DNA from: Spirodela intermedia
Lineage: Eukaryota; Streptophyta; Magnoliopsida; Alismatales; Araceae
Length of the DNA: 64,000 nucleotides
Assembly (NCBI GenBank): GCA_902729315.2
Contig: LR746267.1
Location: 3,232,386-3,296,385, forward strand
Direction: 5' to 3'
Positions within the stretch are counted from its first letter, which is position 1. The number at the start of each line of letters is the position of its first letter. Shown here in pieces: positions 57,285-64,000 of the stretch. The notes beneath the pieces are model-generated. The model was not told where the DNA came from and did no database searches. It saw nothing but the letters and a program-made list of their open reading frames with translations. Position numbers and translations under genes: made by a program.

Positions 57285-57994
57285 TCTGTAGCTTGATTCT
57301 ATTTCATGTATATCATGTGCTATTGGAGACTTCTCTACTTAGAAGCTTATTCTATATCTATCTATAATTTACCATGGTCATTTGACAATTATATAAGTCT
57401 GGTGGTCAATCCTTATGTGTTCTTGAGAAGGTAGCTAAGATTGGTTTGTGATCACAATAATATTTGGATGGTTAAGATATAAACCTTTTTTATCACCTTT
57501 TTAATGCTGTCTACTAATATTGGTATTCTTTTTTTTTTAATTTTTTACCCATGATAGATGGGTATTTTGATTAATAAATGATTAACGCAAAATATTATTT
57601 ATATATCTAGAAGATGGGTGGCTTGGCAAATTGTTGGTATTATTCACTCCCCCAAGTGGGTCCTCAAATCAATATCCTCCATTAATATGTGGTTCTCTTA
57701 CAAGATCAATGCTTTTATCATCATCTAGATTGGTACGTTATATAGCTCATTTTTTTCCTAAGATTATGATTTATTATTCTCATGGAAGATCTTGTTTACT
57801 CGGCATCGACTATAAATAGATTCATATAAGTCCAACCTTAACAGAAATATAGTAATTAGATGTGTTATCATAGTTCCTATGCGAGGGTAAATATGGTGAG
57901 AACTTACCAAAAATAAGCCTAGTAAGGTAGTAAGTTTATCACAAGAGCTTGTTGAACCAATACATTGATTACATCGACATGAAATAAGTGAGTT
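57285..57994. other. Single-copy-looking spacer left of duplication copy 2
   Basis: About 710 bp, AT-rich. A 62-codon open stretch at 57631-57819 has no recognisable domain. Nothing else supported. Confidence 0.5.
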
Positions 57995-58540
57995 AGTTGT
58001 GGTATTGAACAGCCTCCTCATACGTGATATTGATCTAAATTTCATTCTGTGACAAATTTTCTTAGCCAATAATATAAAAAATGGCCAAAATTATTAAACT
58101 TTATTCATAAATGTCCCAGCTCTATCCTATCTGCAGTAAGAATTATATTTTTCCCTACAAAAAATTGCATCTATTAGTTTTAGTTTTTCCTATTTCCTTA
58201 AAAATCCTGCTTCTGAAAAATTGGTATGCCCCGTCATCAAAAAATACAAGTTTTGAAGCCATTTCCGTCTAGAGCGATGCAGGGTAATGGGTTCTGCATG
58301 TAGAGAGAGAAAGATCGTCTTCCCGTTCGTCTCCTCCAGTCGCCTTCTTGTTCTTCTTCTCCACTCTCTAAGCAGTGTAGGGCTATGGCATCTCCGTGTT
58401 AAAAAAAAAAGAAAAAAAAAATCCAGTTTGCAGAGCTTCGGAGTGAGAATCTGGAGGAGCGAGAAAGGCCCTAGCTGGCAATTCGACCAAACTCATCGTA
58501 GAAGAGAAAGCAACAAGGTGCGTAAAACCCTAGCTCGCCA

Positions 58541-59937
58541 TCAGAAGAAGAAGAGGCCATCCACGGTCAACAACAACACGGCCATCACCGTGAGCGAAAC
58601 CACGACAGAGAGGCCGCAATGGCCCCGACCTGCATCTGCTCTCGGTATGTCGGTGGGTAGAGCGCACTCCTCGCCATTGAAGTAAACCCTAGAAGGGAAC
58701 CCATCTCCGGCCTCTATGTCTATCCCGGGGGTGAGCTTCTTGGTGAAAGAGATCACCGATTGCTGCTTCCCGGGCACTCTCGACCCACCGGACTGGTCCT
58801 TGTCCTCTGATAATGGCATCAGATAGTTCAACCCCGGGAGCCCTTCGAAGAACAGGGTGTTGTGCAGCTCCGGCAGCTTCGTCCCGTTGAAGGAGTAGAC
58901 GCGCTCGTAACCCTGGAAGGCCCGCCGGAGCTGGACGGCGGCGAACCAGTCCTTGAATGTGTACCCCTCCCAGTTGAAGATGGTGATCCTCGCCGTCCAC
59001 CCATTTCTGTAGTTGGAGTAGATGTGCCAGTTGATGCTGACCCCGCAGAAATCCCCGCAGGGGAGAGGGTTTGGCACAGGCCGGTGCTTGATACTGGCCC
59101 AGGCTTTGGCCTTTGCTGTCCTGTTGTTGAACGGCACGAGGAGGGCCTCCGAGGGGAGCAGCAGCGGCGGCGCGTCGGCGTCGCAGACGAGCCCGTCGGC
59201 GCAGCCGCAGGCGCAGGTGCCGCACGGCACGACGGAGTCGTTGTAGTACGCCGAGAAGGAGACGCAGCAGCGGGAGGCCTTGGCCTTGGGGCGGGTGATG
59301 TTGCAGACCACCTGCCAGCTCGCGACGGCGGTGGAGACGGCGTCCAACCTTGAAGGGTCCGGGAACTCCATGGGGCTGACCCTTTGCGGCGGCCCGCAGA
59401 GGTAGTCTGGGTTGAGGACGCCGGCGATCTTCCAGTTCTTTGGGGGGTAGAGAGCTGTGCGGTTCATGTCCGGGGGGATCTTGAAGACGAGGAGCTGGAA
59501 GATGGCTTTGGACTTGGTGGAATTCATGGTGGGGGGGAGTAAGGAGCCGTTCTTGCAGCAGAAGGGGATCTTTCCGATCTGGTCGTCATCGACGCGTTCT
59601 GGGGGGAGGTCGGCGATGACCGGGCGGCGCTGGCAGTTGAGGACGGCGGCGAAGTCGAGGCTCTGGTAGAAGGTGGAGGCCTCGCCGTAGATGCAGGAGG
59701 AGGCGTCCTTGAGGTGGGTGTAGGCGCCCTTCATGCTGTAGATGAACTCGCCTCGCTTCCACTCCCAGGTGAGGTTCCAGTTGTCGAGGCGGCCCAGAGG
59801 GTTCCAGTTGTCGAGGGTGACCTGGGCCAGGTACTTGCCCTCGAAGGCCTGAAGGACGTCGTAGGCGATGGTGAGGTCGCCGGCCCTCTGTGGCAGGAAC
59901 TTAGTCGCGCCGTCTTGTTCGCCTTGAACTTGGGGTA
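58541..59937 (-). pseudogene. COBRA-like protein (COBL7/10 type), copy 2, 5'-truncated
   Basis: This is the C-terminal two-thirds of a GPI-anchored cell-wall COBRA-like protein. A 397-codon stretch is open from Met 59734, and the frame extends upstream through DLTIAYDVLQAFEGKYLAQV and LDNWNPLGRLDNWNLTW to about 59905. There, a frameshift shared with copy 1 separates it from the KFKANKTA codons. Seen: [53 protein letters not shown]-type Cys cluster, multiple N-x-S/T sites, and a hydrophobic tail (VVVSLTVMAVLLLTVDG) for GPI attachment. No N-terminal signal or first domain exists: the sequence ends at a possible acceptor (TAG at 59938-59940) next to the copia LTR. A shortened product might be translated, but without a signal peptide it would not reach the wall. 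Confidence 0.88.
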
Positions 59938-61537
59938 CTACTGCAGCACAGATACATCACGCTCCCTACTCGCACACAGATATGGACAAATACGGTCTAG
60001 ATATAAAACATAAAAGCATATGATCACAATAACAATGAAAACTCAATTTTTGGTTATCAATGAGAACAAATAGAAAAGAATCACTAAGCAATTAGGAATT
60101 CTAATGAGAACAAGACTTCCACCAAGCACCTTTAACTCATGTTTCAATGCCTTCAAAATGACTCGCATACTAGAGAGTCAACAATTGACTCTTATCTCCT
60201 TCTATAAAGACTTCATCTGCAATAGAAGAAAGAGAAGATATCAAGAATAGGAATAGAGTTGATAAAAAGAAATAATAGAATCAAGAGAGAGATAGTCATC
60301 CATCGTACCCAAAAAAGAGAAATACATGCCCTATTTATAGAAATAAGAAAAAATAACTACTCTCTAAAAGGAAGTATCTCGATTTACATGTAGTTGAACC
60401 CACACATTTCAAATGTGACGAATGCAACCACTCTTTTTCTCTCTCTACATGACCCTCAAAACAAGTTATAATGGTTGATGTGACTATCATGTCATTGCCC
60501 CCTTACTCCTTGCACACCTCTCGAGCGAGTTAGATAGGAGAGCTCTCTCTCACGTCTCTTGAACGGTTGAGATGGGAGAGATTCTCTCACACGTCTTCCG
60601 AACAAGTCAGCCGTGATAGACTAACACTGTCAACAAACTCCACCTTGGCAGTCATCATCGCTGCACCAAGAGTCGACGTTTGTCCATACTACAAGTTCTT
60701 CACCTTCTGTAAAGTACTTACAATATGAATCAAATTCAAACAATAATTGAACTACTCCAATGTGATGACCTTCATCAACATATATGCGGCATTCTACTCT
60801 ATGTGAACCTTTTCTAGAGAGATATCTCTAGAATTCACCAACTCATAGATCTTGCGATATTACACATCAATGTGCTTCAATTACATATGATAAACCTGAT
60901 TCTTTGTTAAGTAATTAGCATTCTGACTGTCATAATACAAAGGAACTTCACCTTGTCGGATCCCAAGCTCACTTAATAATCCCTTCAACTATAAGGCCTC
61001 TTTGGCTGTTTTAGTAGCTGCCATATATTTCGCCTTAGTTGTAGATAATACAACAGTAGTATGAAGTGTAGACTTTCAACTAAGAAGTCTATCAACCATG
61101 GTAAAAACATATCCCATTGTAGATCTTTGATGACCTAAATGCTTGAAAAAATCTGCATTAACAAAGTCAACAATAGAAAGATAATTTTATCAGTCAAAAT
61201 AGATTTCAAAATTTAAAAAACTCTTTAGATATTGGAGAATTTATTTCACTATGCTTCAATGCTCTTTTCCTAAATTACTCATAAATCTGTTCACAAGCCG
61301 AACTGCAGGAACAATATCTGGTTTGATACAAACCATAACATACATGAGAGAGCCAACCGCATTAATATAAAGAATTTACTTCATCTCAATAATATCTTCT
61401 TCAGATGTAGAATACTTAGTAGATAATCTGAAATGACTAACTAGAGGAGTACTCATTGTTTTAGTATTACTCATCCTAAATAGATCCACCACCTTTGAAA
61501 GTTGACTCCTTTAAGTCAATCATAGTTGACCTAATTC

Positions 61538-61765
61538 TCAATCTCTATGGATCTCTATATCAAGAATCTTCTTTACCACACCAAGATTCTTTATGTCAAA
61601 TTCTTTTCCTAATAGTGACTTCAATCTAGCAATCTTATATGAATTTTTCGAAACAATAAGTATATCATCACCACAGAACATCAAAATAATCAGATAACTA
61701 TCATCACAAGTCCTCATATAAATAGAAGAGTCAAAATCATACCTCGTATAGTCAATCTTTAACAT
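61538..61765 (-). pseudogene. Copia RT fragment, copy 2
   Basis: A 75-codon open stretch identical to copy 1 (4737-4964) except for two residues before the DD (FC instead of LS). Contains GDDILIVSKN and FDIKNLGVVKKILDIEI. Confidence 0.85.
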
Positions 61766-62901
61766 ATAAGAGTCAAACTTTTTATACCATTACCTTGATG
61801 CCTGCTTCAACTTATAAAGGTACTTTTTTAGTTCACAAATAAGATGTTCTGACCCTACATAATGAAATCCTCCAATTGTTGCATGTAAATAGCCTCCTCC
61901 AAATCTCTATGAAAGAACATCATTTTCACATCCAACTATTCAAACTCTATATCTTCATATGCGACAATGGCTCACATCAAGCGAATAAACATGTGCTTCA
62001 CAATTGGCAAACATGTCCTTCACTATAATAAATTCTTTACTTCTGTGTAAAGCTTTTTACAACAAGCCTTGCCTTGTACTGAGGTTGATCACTATCAATT
62101 ATTAGTGACTTTTTCTTATACACCCATTTGCACCTAATAACTCATTTCCCTATAGGAAGATCCACTAATTCTTAAGTGTGGTTCTTATCTAAGAATGCTT
62201 ACTCCTTTAGACATTGCTTACATCTACTTCTCCTTTTCAAGACAACTAATTATCTTTTGAAAAGTTGTGAGCTCATCATCTTCTATAAATAATGCAAAGG
62301 TAACATAATCATCAAGACGAGTAAGAAGTCTTATTTTACGCTTACTCCATCTACTAATAATATAATCAAGAACATCTGATGATTTTGCAACTCGATCTCC
62401 ATCTTCACTTACAACAGAACTAAGAAGACTTTACACAATCTCCACCTCCAGCCTTGCTCTATCTACAACTTAAATATTATCAGATTGTTAAACCTTTTGC
62501 TTTGTAGAAAAAGACTTCAACATATGATCTTCATCAAAAATCACATCCCTATTGAAAATAACTTTCTTCGCATTTGAATCCCAAAGTCGATATCCCTTCA
62601 TGCTAGTGCTATAGCCCACTAAGATACATTTCTTCGACTTTGGATTCAACTTTCATCTCTCATCAACAAGTGTAAGAACATATTTTGAACATTAAAATAT
62701 ATTCAAATTCGAATAGTCAATAGGATTTTCAATCCATACATCTTCAGCAACCCTCCCATCAAGAGCAGAATTTGGTTATCTATTTACCAAATAAGCTACC
62801 ATACTCATAACTTTTGCCCAAAATTTCTTGGGCAAAACATTCAGCCGTAAACACCATGCTTTCTCAATAATTGTGCGGTTCATCTACTCAGTAACACTAT
62901 T

Positions 62902-63090
62902 TTATTGTAGAGTTTTCTTCACTGTATAATAACATTGAATACTATGCTCATCACAAAATTGATCAAATTCAGAATTCTTAAATTCTATACCATTGTCAGT
63001 CCGTAAGATTTTGATCTTTTTTCCCATCTGGTTCTCTACCTTCACACACCAAGTCTTGAATTTTGTAAATACTTCAAACTTGTGTTTCAA
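62902..63090 (-). pseudogene. Copia integrase fragment, copy 2
   Basis: A 62-codon stretch, identical in protein sequence to 6098-6286, with the RTDNGIEF block around the second catalytic Asp. Confidence 0.85.
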
Positions 63091-64000
63091 GAGGAATATC
63101 TAAACTTTATTGAAAAAATCATCAACAAAGGTTAGAAAATATCGAGCACCACTCATCGATGTCACATCAACTAGACCACACACATTTGAATGAACATAAT
63201 CTAGCACATCACCCGTATCATACTTTGTTACTTTGAATGTCACTTTATACTATTTTCCCATGATACAGTACTTGTAAAAAATCAATTTGCAAGTTCTCAC
63301 ACCAAGTAGTAGTCCTTGTGCATATAGCTTTTGCATACTTATCTCACTCATATAACTCAATCACAAGTGCTATAAAAGTGTGTCATCAATCATGAAATCA
63401 TTTGGTGTCACAACACAAGCTTCACCTACAATGTTATTCCCCTCAAGTTTATAAATATTCACTCACTGACGTCTTCTCTTCATTATAACAAGTGATTCCT
63501 TTATAATCTTGAGGATCCCATTATTTCTTTTGAAGCAACATTCATTCGCTTTCAATACTCTAAGTGAAATCAAATTTTGGTACAATGTTAAAATATAATA
63601 AATATTTTCAAGCTTTCAAATCATTCCGTCAAACATTCTAACCTTCATTGAACTAATGCCCACAACTTCGCAAGTTATATTATTTTTCATAGAAACAACT
63701 CTTGCTGTACTCTTGTACGATTCTAACTAGTTAGTATTAGGACACATATGATAAGAACAACTAGTATTAAGAATCTGTGTTCAACAAATCTTTAGCTACA
63801 ACAAGTTCAGAATAGACTTCAGCATCTTCTCTATCCTCAACCTTTGCAACATTAGTCGAACTAGATTCACCCTCTATTGTCTTATTACTTTGATTCTTTG
63901 GACAATCTCTTCACAAGTGTCCATTTTCATGACATTTGTGATAAGTTTAGTTTTTTAATCAATTTATCCATGACTTGGACCGACTCTTCTTATCTCTTGA

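Larger units (their letters stand above)
57995..64000. repeat. Segmental duplication, copy 2 (COBL plus copia)
   Basis: It matches 1-7198 in the same orientation, beginning at GTTGTGGT (57996) and continuing to the window edge. The left breakpoint is not visible in copy 1, which starts at base 1. It lacks the solo LTR. Confidence 0.95.
59942..64000 (-). mobile_element. Ty1/copia retrotransposon, copy 2, continues past window
   Basis: The 3' LTR is 59942-60635 (694 bp), then polypurine tract, RNase H (about 61000), RT (CGDDILIVSKN at about 61650-61685), integrase (62902-63090), gag-pre-integrase (about 63370-63590) and protease (about 63735-63780). It is nearly identical to copy 1, with the same stops, so both descend from one inactive insertion. 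Confidence 0.9.

Overview
This 64 kb window is plant nuclear DNA. It has spliced GC-rich genes in an AT-rich background and is dominated by nested LTR retrotransposons. The GC-rich COBRA-like coding sequence and the element types suggest a monocot, but the sequence alone does not fix the species. I see no prokaryotic genes, CRISPR arrays, tRNA genes or rRNA genes.

Layout. Positions 1-7368 hold a broken, minus-strand COBRA-like (COBL7/10 type) gene. It is split by a solo LTR at 947-2141, and a Ty1/copia element lies directly against its 5' end. Nearly the same block recurs in direct orientation at 57996-64000, without the solo LTR, so the window is bracketed by a segmental duplication about 57 kb apart. 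Between 7369 and 44.9 kb is a nested Ty3/gypsy cluster. It contains a reverse element A (7369-13843), a full-length forward element B with matching 1630 bp LTRs (13844-24211), an internally deleted derivative C (24212-27919), inverted and nested solo LTRs (27920-31003), a reverse gag/protease element D (31218-35677), a decayed copia fragment (36192-39545) carrying a solo LTR, and a second gypsy family (39546 to about 44.97 kb).

Positions 45194-47422 hold the one apparently intact host gene: a minus-strand class I terpene synthase whose exons join into a 573-residue product. A truncated terpene synthase pseudogene lies at 50430-51075. A third gypsy family follows (LTR 51487-53052, then primer site and gag), then two further family-1 LTRs, then the second copy of the duplication.

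Most notable observations. (1) Family-1 LTRs carry, on the strand antisense to gag-pol, a motif identical or nearly identical to the plant snRNA upstream sequence element (GTCCCACATCG). It is followed after exactly 25 bp by a TATATA box in eight copies, which is the layout of Pol III (U6-type) plant snRNA promoters. A GC-rich tract of about 200 bp and a T-run follow. (2) Three LTR families of different sequence all begin with a hairpin whose 15-27 nt arm starts at the first base of the LTR. (3) The terpene synthase has a fused exon of exactly 592 bp where two exons (373 + 219 bp) are usual. (4) Solo LTRs with target-site duplications, and one exact empty site, allow the nesting order to be worked out.
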